Assembly (NCBI GenBank): GCA_003221085.1
Contig: QHUD01000138.1
Coordinates: forward strand, 1 to 8,118
Source: Gemmatimonadota bacterium
GTDB taxonomy: Bacteria > Gemmatimonadota > Gemmatimonadetes > Gemmatimonadales > GWC2-71-9
Length of the DNA: 8,118 nt
Direction: 5' to 3'
Notes under the pieces: generated by a model
The model's input: the letters and a program-made list of their open reading frames with translations, nothing else
What the model was told of the DNA's origin: nothing
Database searches by the model: none
In this document: piece by piece, positions 1-6,468 of the stretch
Position numbering within the stretch: the stretch's first letter is position 1
Layout: each line of letters begins with the position of its first letter
Position numbers and translations under genes: made by a program

Positions 1-1
1 C

Positions 2-1108
2 GCGGACCCCGCCGGCTCGATCGGTCTGATCAGCGCCGAGCCGCATCCTCCCTACGACCGCCCGCCGCTCTCGAAGGCCCTGTGGAAGGGCGAGCCCGAA
101 GAGAAGATCTGGCGCAAGACGGCGCCGACCGGCGCGGTGCTGCATCTCGGGCGGCGGATCACGGCGATCGATCCACGGGGGCACAGCGCAACGGACGACC
201 GGGGGACGAAGTACCGGTTCCAGAAGCTGCTCCTCGCCACCGGCGGCGCCCCGCGGCGTCTGCCGCTCGAGACCGACCAGATCATCTATTTCCGCACCCT
301 CGACGATTACCGCCGCCTGCGCGCGCTCGCGAGCCAGAGCGTGCGGTTCGCGGTGATCGGCGGGGGATTCATCGGGAGCGAGGTCGCCGCGGCGCTGCGG
401 ATGCAGGGGCGCGACGTCACGATGCTCGTTCCGGAGGCGGGGCTCGGGGCGCGTGTATTCCCCGCCGACCTCGCGGCGTTCCTGGTTGACTACTACCGTG
501 GCAAAGGCGTCACCATGCGGATGGGGGAAGGGATGGCGGGGCTCGGTAGGCGCGCCGGCTCGTGTGTGATGCGCACGACCGTCGGCGGCGAGCTCGTGGC
601 GGAGGTTCTGGTTGCCGGGCTCGGTATCGTGCCCGGAGTGGAGCTCGCGGAGCAGGCCGGACTACGCGTGGACAACGGGATCGTGGTGGATGAGGCCTGC
701 CGGACCACCCAGGCCGATATCTACGCCGCCGGCGACGTCGCGAACTTCGAGAATCCGGCACTCGGCGCCCGGTTGCGCGTGGAGCACGAAGACAACGCCA
801 ACACGATGGGGCGCACCGCCGGCCTCAATATGGCGGGCCGCGCGACTCCCTATCACCACCTGCCGTTTTTCTATTCCGACCTGTTCAAGCTGGGCTACGA
901 AGCCGTCGGCGATGTCGACGCCCGCCTCGAGACCGTCGCCGACTGGAAAGAAAAGTTCCGCGAGGGCGTCATCTACTACCTGAAGGAAGGCCGAGTGCGC
1001 GGTGTGCTCCTCTGGAACACCTGGGGGCAGGTGGACCACGCGCGGGCGCTCATCGCCGAGCCGGGCCCGTTCAAGCCGGGGGACTTGAAAGGGAGACTCC
1101 CTACGTAA
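2..1108 (+). CDS. AIF-like FAD-dependent NAD(P)H oxidoreductase (5' end cut by window)
   Basis: This is a flavoprotein of the pyridine nucleotide-disulfide oxidoreductase fold, expected to pass electrons from NAD(P)H through FAD to an unidentified acceptor. The frame is open from base 2 to a TAA at 1106-1108, giving 368 visible residues. Probably about 25-35 residues are missing, carrying the first FAD-binding glycine motif. Visible landmarks are YDRPPLSKALW (residues 18-28), the ATGG turn (79-82), the NAD(P)-binding G-x-G-x-x-G in VIGGGFIGSEV (Gly120, Gly122, Gly125), and the second FAD motif DIYAAGDV (239-246). The C-terminal part, with RVEHEDNA, GRTAGLNMAG and SDLFKLGYEAVGDVD, resembles the apoptosis-inducing factor branch rather than plain ferredoxin reductases; that comparison is from memory. 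No redox-active CxxC is seen, which argues against thioredoxin-reductase-type chemistry. The stop overlaps the first possible start of the peptidase gene. The family is secure; substrate and partner are unknown. Confidence 0.9.
   Translation, partial: ADPAGSIGLISAEPHPPYDRPPLSKALWKGEPEEKIWRKTAPTGAVLHLGRRITAIDPRGHSATDDRGTKYRFQKLLLATGGAPRRLPLETDQIIYFRTLDDYRRLRALASQSVRFAVIGGGFIGSEVAAALRMQGRDVTMLVPEAGLGARVFPADLAAFLVDYYRGKGVTMRMGEGMAGLGRRAGSCVMRTTVGGELVAEVLVAGLGIVPGVELAEQAGLRVDNGIVVDEACRTTQADIYAAGDVANFENPALGARLRVEHEDNANTMGRTAGLNMAGRATPYHHLPFFYSDLFKLGYEAVGDVDARLETVADWKEKFREGVIYYLKEGRVRGVLLWNTWGQVDHARALIAEPGPFKPGDLKGRLPT
1090..1102 (+). promoter_or_regulatory. Small hairpin over the candidate ribosome binding site at the oxidoreductase/peptidase junction
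   Basis: AGGGA (1090-1094) can pair with TCCCT (1098-1102) across a three-base GAC loop. The stem contains GGGAG (1091-1095), the only purine-rich Shine-Dalgarno candidate for the ATG at 1108, which lies 12 nt further on. Ribosomes finishing the upstream gene at 1108 would melt it, so translational coupling is possible. Five base pairs can arise by chance in GC-rich DNA, and the role is inference. Confidence 0.3.
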
Positions 1109-2763
1109 TGCCGGGACGCTCCACAATGCACACGCTGACGCTGAGAATCGCGGTCATCATGCTTTGCGCCACCGGTCGGCTCGGATCGCACCAGGCCGCC
1201 CCCTCTCCACGGCCGTACCGTCCGGGGATCGACGTGCTGGATTACGCGCTGTCCTTGGATCTGCCGGACAGTGGGAACCGCATCGAGGGACGCGCCGTGC
1301 TCACCGTTCGGCGAACTGCCCGGACCGACACGCTGGTGCTCGATCTCGTGAGGCTGAGAGTCGACAGCGTATTGGTCGACGAGCACGCGACAGGATTCGG
1401 CCGGGATAGCGCCACCGTCCGCATCCCGTTGCCGGCCGGGTCGTCCGACACGTTGACCATAGCCGTCCGCTACGGTGGGCCGGTCACCGACGGTCTCATC
1501 ATCCAAAACGACAGCGCGTGGGGTTGGACGGCCTTCGCGGACAATTGGCCTAACCGGGCGCGCCACTGGATTCCCAGTGTCGATCATCCGAGCGACAAGG
1601 CAACCGTGAGCTGGACCGTGCGCGCCCCGAGCCGCCTCACGGTCATCGCCAACGGCGCCCGCCTCGGGGAGGCTTCGGTCAGCGGTTCCAACCCGCCGAG
1701 GACCGTCACCCGTTGGCGGATGAACGAGCCGATCCCGGTCTATCTCATGGTCATCGCTGCGGCTCCGCTCTACGAATACGACCTGGGCGATACCGCGTGC
1801 GGTCTGGCGCTCGTCGGTCGCTGCGTCCACCAATGGGCATATGTGGAGTCGCGGATGCAAGATTTTCTTCCGGGCCCATTCAGGAGCGCGGCAGACATCG
1901 TGTCCTATTTCGCATCATTGGTGGGCCCGTTCCCCTACGAAAAACTGGCCCATCTGGAATCGTCGACCCGGTTCGGCGGCATGGAGAACGCAACCGCGAT
2001 CTTCTATGCCCAGCAACCATTCCGGAAGCGGACTATGACCGATCGAGTGGTAGCCCACGAGACGGCCCACCAATGGTTCGGCGACGCCGTCACGGAGACC
2101 GAATGGTCGCATCTGTGGCTGTCCGAAGGCTTTGCGACCTACCTTGAGGCGCTGTGGACGCGGACGTCGGCCGGCGACTCGGCTTTTCGCGCAGAGATGG
2201 AGGAGATGCGACGCGCCGTGCTCTCGAGTCAGGTCGTAGCCGAGCGGCCGGTCATCGACACGGCGGAACAGAACCTCATGGCGTTGCTGAACGAGAACAG
2301 CTATCAGAAGGGTGGCTTCGTGTTGCACATGCTGCGCACCACGCTCGGCGACTCGGCGTTCTTCCGTGGCCTGCGCCGGTACTACGACAGGTATCGGAAT
2401 GGGAATGCGCTCAGTGACGATTTTCGCCGCGAGCTGGAAGCGGCATCGGGAACACCGCTCGGCTGGTTTTTCGACCAGTGGCTCCGCCGGCCCGGCTTCC
2501 CCGAGCTCACCAAGTCATGGACCTACGATGCAGCCGCGAGGCGCGTCATCCTCTCGATCACCCAAGCCGCGCGATTCGGCAGTTATCGTTTCCCCCTGAC
2601 CATCGATATCAAGACGGGCGCTGGAGGTCGGGTCCGAACTCGCGTCCACGTCAGCGCGCAGACAATCACCCGGGTCACGCTCGACCCGCCGCTCGATACG
2701 GCACCGACGGAGCTCGTGTTTGATCCGGACGTAGAGTTGCTCGCGAGAGTCGTCGCGCGGTAA
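1108..2763 (+). CDS. M1-family zinc metallopeptidase (aminopeptidase N-like), probably exported
   Basis: The predicted enzyme removes N-terminal residues from peptides with a single zinc ion. Of 551 residues, a beta-rich N-terminal domain (about 40-225) precedes the catalytic domain. The exopeptidase substrate loop is GGMEN (290-294). Zinc ligands are His317 and His321 of HETAH plus Glu340 in WLSEGF, with the exact M1 spacing; Glu318 is the general base and Tyr399 in SYQKGG the likely transition-state tyrosine. A short C-terminal beta domain follows about residue 465, so this is the compact form without the large helical domain of E. coli PepN. The N-terminus has Arg residues and a short hydrophobic stretch (about 14-22), suggesting a weak Sec signal peptide; Cys231 and Cys239 could form a disulfide. 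The start is ATG 1108, overlapping the previous stop; ATG 1126, with GGGA at 1113-1116, is an equally plausible start giving 545 residues. The gene converges on the molybdoenzyme gene with 17 bp between stops. Confidence 0.95.
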   Translation: MPGRSTMHTLTLRIAVIMLCATGRLGSHQAAPSPRPYRPGIDVLDYALSLDLPDSGNRIEGRAVLTVRRTARTDTLVLDLVRLRVDSVLVDEHATGFGRDSATVRIPLPAGSSDTLTIAVRYGGPVTDGLIIQNDSAWGWTAFADNWPNRARHWIPSVDHPSDKATVSWTVRAPSRLTVIANGARLGEASVSGSNPPRTVTRWRMNEPIPVYLMVIAAAPLYEYDLGDTACGLALVGRCVHQWAYVESRMQDFLPGPFRSAADIVSYFASLVGPFPYEKLAHLESSTRFGGMENATAIFYAQQPFRKRTMTDRVVAHETAHQWFGDAVTETEWSHLWLSEGFATYLEALWTRTSAGDSAFRAEMEEMRRAVLSSQVVAERPVIDTAEQNLMALLNENSYQKGGFVLHMLRTTLGDSAFFRGLRRYYDRYRNGNALSDDFRRELEAASGTPLGWFFDQWLRRPGFPELTKSWTYDAAARRVILSITQAARFGSYRFPLTIDIKTGAGGRVRTRVHVSAQTITRVTLDPPLDTAPTELVFDPDVELLARVVAR

Positions 2764-2780
2764 ACGGCAAACCGCTCTTC

Positions 2781-3530
2781 CTAAATCCCTCCGAACCAGG
2801 GATATCCCTGATCCTCCCAGTATCCTCCAGGTCGGGTGTCGGTGAAAGTCATCGAGACCAGGTACTTGGTGAGCTTGTACCCGAGCTTGGTCGGCGAGTA
2901 GAGCCGCAGCGGCGCCCCATGCGCCGCCGGTAGCCGGTTGTCGTTCATCCCGTACGCGAGAATCGTCTGGGGGTGCATGGCGCTCGCCATGTCCCAGCCG
3001 TTCCAGTAGTCGGCGTCGAACGACGCGAAGCTGATGTAGCGCGCCGCCTTGAGCGGGCGGCAGCGTTCCACGATCGCCGACACCGGCACGCCGTGCCAGC
3101 TCGCGATCGCTGACCAACCTTCCACACAATGGTGTTTTACCGTGTACGAGACGCGCGGCAGGCGCATCAGGTCGTCGAGCGACAGCTCGAGCGGCTGCGC
3201 CACCAATCCCTCGACCCGCAGCCGCCAGGCTCCCGCGTCTTCGAGCATCGGCACCGTAGTGGAGATGAAATAGCTCGGCAGCATGGCGCTGCGCTCGGCG
3301 GCGCTGTACGTCCGGGCGAGGCGCGTGGGCGAGAACAGGATCTTCTCGCCCACCCAGTCGTTCACGCGACTGATGTCGAGCAGCCCGGGCCGCAGCAGGT
3401 GCCCCCCGTCCCAGCCGCACGCCGCGGCAAGCGTTCCCACTCCCGCGGTGACGCCAAGCCTCAGGAACGTCCGCCGGTCCAGCCCGTGCAACGGAGCGTC
3501 GTAGCGTCGTAGCGTCGGTCGCTCAGTCAT
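2781..3530 (-). CDS. Tat-exported MsrP/sulfite-oxidase-family molybdopterin oxidoreductase
   Basis: This is a predicted periplasmic molybdenum-cofactor enzyme of 249 residues catalysing an oxygen-atom transfer or related two-electron reaction; its substrate cannot be read from the sequence. Residues 18-26 (DRRTFLRLG) form a twin-arginine signal with Arg19-Arg20, followed by a hydrophobic stretch ending in LAAAC with Cys38, so lipid attachment is conceivable. The Mo-ligand cysteine is Cys135 in VKHHCVEGWS, as in E. coli MsrP. GAPLRLYSPTKLGYKLTK (205-222) matches the family's cofactor-binding segment, and the end, GYWEDQGYPWFGG, looks like a natural terminus of short family members. It is shorter than E. 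coli MsrP (about 334 residues). ATG 3530 is chosen because GGGGGAGG lies 10 nt upstream (3541-3548) and the Tat motif then sits near the N-terminus; the open frame back to 3632 only overlaps the cytochrome gene. It overlaps that gene's end by 8 nt, implying coupled translation. Confidence 0.9.
   Translation of the reverse strand: MTERPTLRRYDAPLHGLDRRTFLRLGVTAGVGTLAAACGWDGGHLLRPGLLDISRVNDWVGEKILFSPTRLARTYSAAERSAMLPSYFISTTVPMLEDAGAWRLRVEGLVAQPLELSLDDLMRLPRVSYTVKHHCVEGWSAIASWHGVPVSAIVERCRPLKAARYISFASFDADYWNGWDMASAMHPQTILAYGMNDNRLPAAHGAPLRLYSPTKLGYKLTKYLVSMTFTDTRPGGYWEDQGYPWFGGI
2797..2810. repeat. 14-bp perfect palindrome near the convergent gene ends
   Basis: CAGGGATATCCCTG reads identically on both strands. 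It lies inside the last codons of the molybdoenzyme gene (encoding the QGYPW region) and 34 nt beyond the peptidase stop. As RNA it could fold only with a tight loop, and no T-tract follows on either strand, so an intrinsic terminator is not supported. The encoded residues belong to a conserved C-terminal motif, so coding constraint may be the whole explanation. Confidence 0.35.
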
Positions 3531-4200
3531 GGCTCGGGAACCTCCCCCGGTACCAGCCGGTGAGCATGGCGCGCAGCGAGGCGGGATCCACGGCGAACAC
3601 CAGGATGACGTGCGTGATCGTGAACCCGACAAAGATCCACACGATCCAGAAGTGCCAGTAGCGCGCCGCCTGAAATCCGCCGAGCAGCGCGGTGAGCCAC
3701 GCGAGCTGCGTCGGCTTGTAGACCGCGAACCCCGTCAGCATCGCGAGCCCACCCAGCACGATCACGCCCGTGTACGCGAGCTTCTGGAGCGGGTTGTGCT
3801 TGCCCTGCGGCGGATGCTCCCGTCGCAGATGGAGGTAGTACTTCGCCATCTCGAGCGCACCGCGCACGTCCCGCGGCCGGAACAAGAGCGTGCGCCACTC
3901 GCCGCTGCGTACGAGGTAGCCGAGATAGAGGAGGCCGAAGGCGGTGAGCGGCCAGGCCAGGGCGAAGTGCCAGTTGAGCGCGCCTGCGAGCCAGCCGCCG
4001 AGCCGGCTCCAGTGCGGGAACTGCGTGCCGTCGAACGGGCTCACGAAGTACGGACCGCCGCGGTTCCCGAACCGGGCGTAGGCCTCGTAGATCTGGAGAC
4101 CGCTCGCGATCATGCCGGCGAGCACGATCACGGTCGCCCAGTGGGTGAGCCGGACGATCCAGTGGTGGCGGCGCACGAACGGCGCGGGTGTCGTAGTCAT
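3523..4200 (-). CDS. Di-heme membrane cytochrome b (cytochrome b561 / Ni-Fe hydrogenase cyt-b-like)
   Basis: This 225-residue inner-membrane protein has four hydrophobic segments at about 15-37, 70-96, 136-160 and 180-205. Each carries a histidine suited to heme ligation: His20 (RLTHW), His78 (NWHFA), His183 (YWHFW) and His197 (ITHVI). This is the two-heme b pattern of the cytochrome b561/hydrogenase/formate dehydrogenase gamma group. It would transfer electrons between quinones and a periplasmic partner; the overlapping molybdoenzyme gene (8 nt, 3523-3530) marks that enzyme as the probable partner. The first histidine follows only 19 residues, with no presequence. ATG 4200 is preceded by GGTGAT at 5 nt or so and starts the recognisable domain. 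The reading frame stays open upstream through glgP to 5118, but that extension is low-complexity antisense sequence and is not included. It resembles hydrogenase-type cytochrome b more than the MsrQ partner of E. coli MsrP. The family is confident; the direction of electron flow is not. Confidence 0.9.
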   Translation of the reverse strand: MTTTPAPFVRRHHWIVRLTHWATVIVLAGMIASGLQIYEAYARFGNRGGPYFVSPFDGTQFPHWSRLGGWLAGALNWHFALAWPLTAFGLLYLGYLVRSGEWRTLLFRPRDVRGALEMAKYYLHLRREHPPQGKHNPLQKLAYTGVIVLGGLAMLTGFAVYKPTQLAWLTALLGGFQAARYWHFWIVWIFVGFTITHVILVFAVDPASLRAMLTGWYRGRFPSHD

Positions 4201-4287
4201 GACATCACCGAAACCTGGGGCGACGGCCCGGCTCCCGCCACCCTCCGCTTCCCAGTCCGCCCCGACCTGCCTTAGCTTGCAAGCCGG
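4201..4287. promoter_or_regulatory. Divergent intergenic region between the cytochrome b gene and glgP
   Basis: This 87-bp gap separates two outward-reading genes, so it must hold the promoter for the minus-strand cytochrome/molybdoenzyme unit and very likely one for the glycogen operon. I cannot find a convincing -35/-10 pair on either strand. TAGCTT (4273-4278) is a weak -10 candidate for a nearly leaderless glgP transcript, and glgP has no clear Shine-Dalgarno sequence. The only structured element is the palindrome at 4275-4284. Confidence 0.5.
4275..4284. promoter_or_regulatory. 10-bp palindrome just upstream of glgP, possible operator
   Basis: GCTTGCAAGC is a perfect inverted repeat ending 3 nt before the glgP ATG at 4288, in the only divergent promoter region of the window. 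Its position would suit a repressor site or a small translational control element. It is short enough to be chance, and no second copy was noticed in the window. Confidence 0.3.
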
Positions 4288-6444
4288 ATGACGCAACCAC
4301 AACCGAGCGGTCCCGCCCTCCCCGAACGAATCAGCGGGCTCGCCGCCGTTGCCGCCAACCTGTCGTGGAGCTGGAACCGCAACGCGCGGGCCCTGTTCCG
4401 CATGCTCGATCCGGCCCTGTGGCGCCGCACCCAGCACAATCCCATCGAGCTCCTGCGACGGGTCGATCCCGCGCGGCTGGCCGCTTGCGCGGAAGACCCC
4501 GCGTTCCTGCGACTGTACGACGCCGTCGCGGCCGCGGCCGCGCAGGACGCCACGTCCGTGGGAACCTGGTTCGCCACATCCTATCCCGAGTCCGTCAATC
4601 GGCCGATCGCATACTTCTGCGCCGAGTTCGGGTTGCACGCCTCGGTGCCCATCTATTCCGGCGGTCTGGGCGTCCTGGCCGGGGACCAGTGTAAGGCGGC
4701 GTCGGATCTCGGCGTCCCGCTCGTCGGCATCGGCCTGTTCTATACCAAGGGCTACGCCGACCAGCGCCTGCGGCTCGACGGATGGCAGGAGGATGCCGAA
4801 GAGCGGTTCGACGTGGCCGCGACGCCGCTCGAGCGCGTGCGCGGGCAAAAGGGCGATCCCTGCCTCGCGACGGTGCGGCTGTCCGGGCGCGCCGTGAGTG
4901 TGGGCGCGTGGCGTGTGATGGTGGGTCGCGTGCCGATCCTTCTGCTCGACACGGACCTCGAGCAGAACGATCCGGCCGACCGCGAGCTGTCCCATCGGCT
5001 CTACGCCGGCGGGCCCGATTTGCGACTGCGGCAGGAATGGATCCTGGGCGTCGGTGGCGTGCGAGTGCTGCGAACCCTGGGATACGACCCGGCTGCCTGG
5101 CACGCGAACGAAGGGCACGCCGCGTTCATGCTGGTGGAACGCGTGCGTGAGCTAGCGGCGCGCGGCATCCCGTTCGCGGAGGCGGTCCGCCGGGTGCGGG
5201 CAACGAGCACGTTCACGACTCACACGCCGGTGCCCGCCGGGCATGACACGTTCTCGATCGAGCAGGTGGAGCAATGCGTCGGTCCGGTGTGGCAGGAGAT
5301 GGGAATCGGCCGCGACGCCTTCATCCACCTCGGCTATCATCCGGTGGTCGATCACGATCGGTTTCATATGCCCGTGGCAGCCATCCGGCTCTCGGCGCGC
5401 GTCAACGCGGTGTCGCGCCCTCATGGGGAGGAGTCCCGCCGCATCTGGGCGCCGCTCTGGCCCGACCGCGACGTTGCGCGCGTGCCGATCGGCCACGTCA
5501 CCAACGGCGTCCACGTCGCTACCTGGATGGCGAACCGGATCCTGACCTTGTTCGACTCGCATTTTGGGTCGGATTGGCTCGCCCAGGTGGACGACCCCCG
5601 GTTCTGGGACAAGGTGCTCGACGTGGACGTCACCGCGCTGTGGGCGGTACACGGCCAGCTCAAGACCCATTTGTTGCGGAGCATGCGGGAGCAGGCGCGG
5701 CGCCGCTGGGCGGACCAGTGGAAGGAAGCGCTGCACCTCGTGGGCGCGGGGACGCTGCTCGATCCTGAAGCGCTCACGATCGGCTTCGGTCGCCGGTTCG
5801 CGACCTACAAGCGCGCCGACCTGATCTTCCGCGATCCCGATCGGCTGCAGCGGTTGCTCGTGAACCCGTGGCGCCCGGTACAGATCGTGTTCTCCGGCAA
5901 GTCCCACCCGGGCGACGAACCCGGCAAGCAGGTCCTCCAGCGCGTGTACGCCCACACTCGCGAGGCGCGGTTCGAGGGCCGGATCGCCTTCATCGAGGAT
6001 TACGATATGCATCTGGCTCACAGCCTGGTGCAGGGAGTGGACCTGTGGCTCAACGTGCCCCGCCCCCCGCTGGAGGCGTGCGGCACCAGCGGCATGAAGG
6101 CGGCCTTGAACGCCGTACCGCAGTTGAGCACGCTGGACGGGTGGTGGGCCGAGGGTTACGATGGGCCGAACGGCTGGGCCATACCCCCGGCGCCGGCCGG
6201 TCAGGACGCCGACGCGGCCGACGCGGAGCAGCTGTACCGCTTGCTGGAAAACGAGGTGGTGCCGCTGTTCTACGACCGGGATTCCGAGGGTATCCCGCGC
6301 GGCTGGGTAGCGAAGATGCGGCACGCCATGCGCACGGCGGGGGCGCGGTTCACCGCCCAGCGCATGGTGCGGCAGTACGTCAGCGAGTACTACCTCCCCG
6401 CGATGCGGGGTGAGCAGCCGGCGGACGATCCGCCGACGGCCTGA
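4288..6444 (+). CDS. glgP: Alpha-glucan (glycogen) phosphorylase, GT35, with N-terminal DUF3417-type region
   Basis: The enzyme releases glucose 1-phosphate from non-reducing ends of cytoplasmic glycogen or maltodextrin, using inorganic phosphate and PLP. The 718 residues begin with a region (about 12-75, with NLSWSWNRNARALF) typical of the short bacterial alpha-glucan phosphorylases. The phosphorylase core follows: AEFGLHASVPIYSGGLGVLAGD (112-133), WHANEGHAAF (271-280), THTPVPAGHD (311-320) and GFGRRFATYKRADL (499-512). By comparison with muscle phosphorylase, Arg503 and Lys508 should contact substrate phosphate, and Lys604 in GTSGMKAALN should carry PLP. Length and termini fit an intact family member, and the animal-type allosteric phosphorylation segment is absent. 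ATG 4288 puts the DUF3417-like start close to the N-terminus; the ribosome binding site is weak. It is the first gene of the glycogen cluster, 24 nt before the glgA start at 6469. Its function is clear; glycogen versus maltodextrin preference is not. Confidence 0.95.
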   Translation: MTQPQPSGPALPERISGLAAVAANLSWSWNRNARALFRMLDPALWRRTQHNPIELLRRVDPARLAACAEDPAFLRLYDAVAAAAAQDATSVGTWFATSYPESVNRPIAYFCAEFGLHASVPIYSGGLGVLAGDQCKAASDLGVPLVGIGLFYTKGYADQRLRLDGWQEDAEERFDVAATPLERVRGQKGDPCLATVRLSGRAVSVGAWRVMVGRVPILLLDTDLEQNDPADRELSHRLYAGGPDLRLRQEWILGVGGVRVLRTLGYDPAAWHANEGHAAFMLVERVRELAARGIPFAEAVRRVRATSTFTTHTPVPAGHDTFSIEQVEQCVGPVWQEMGIGRDAFIHLGYHPVVDHDRFHMPVAAIRLSARVNAVSRPHGEESRRIWAPLWPDRDVARVPIGHVTNGVHVATWMANRILTLFDSHFGSDWLAQVDDPRFWDKVLDVDVTALWAVHGQLKTHLLRSMREQARRRWADQWKEALHLVGAGTLLDPEALTIGFGRRFATYKRADLIFRDPDRLQRLLVNPWRPVQIVFSGKSHPGDEPGKQVLQRVYAHTREARFEGRIAFIEDYDMHLAHSLVQGVDLWLNVPRPPLEACGTSGMKAALNAVPQLSTLDGWWAEGYDGPNGWAIPPAPAGQDADAADAEQLYRLLENEVVPLFYDRDSEGIPRGWVAKMRHAMRTAGARFTAQRMVRQYVSEYYLPAMRGEQPADDPPTA

Positions 6445-6458
6445 GAGAGAGAGCCAGT

Positions 6459-6463
6459 GGAGG
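6459..6463 (+). promoter_or_regulatory. Shine-Dalgarno sequence that decides the glgA start
   Basis: GGAGG lies 5 nt before ATG 6469. The alternative in-frame GTG at 6457 overlaps this motif and has only GA-repeat sequence upstream (6443-6453), so 6469 is preferred. Confidence 0.7.
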
Positions 6464-6468
6464 CGAAC

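Noticed and set aside
137..139. GTG as start of the flavoprotein
   Set aside because: The frame upstream to base 2 encodes the family motif YDRPPLSKALW, so the gene begins before the window.
1153..1176. Lipobox in the M1 peptidase leader (IMLC)
   Set aside because: The residue before Cys20 is Leu, which does not fit the small-residue requirement for lipoprotein processing.
976..1860. 294-codon minus-strand frame opposite the M1 peptidase
   Set aside because: The plus strand encodes conserved peptidase sequence here, and the antisense product has no recognisable domain.
2515..3420. 301-codon minus-strand frame overlapping the molybdoenzyme gene
   Set aside because: It is an out-of-frame shadow of the Tat/molybdopterin gene, with an Ala/Arg-rich translation and no motif.
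3531..3632. Upstream start adding 34 residues to the molybdoenzyme
   Set aside because: The added residues are the out-of-frame reading of cytochrome b codons and would bury the Tat signal. ATG 3530 has a strong Shine-Dalgarno.
4201..5118. In-frame upstream extension of the cytochrome b frame, antisense to glgP
   Set aside because: It lies opposite conserved GT35 coding sequence, is low-complexity in Gly/Arg/Ala/Pro, and has no domain. The cytochrome domain begins naturally at 4200.
6443..6453. GA dinucleotide run between glgP and glgA
   Set aside because: It is only about five units, starting at the glgP stop. It is more likely chance or a purine-rich ribosome-loading stretch than a variable repeat.
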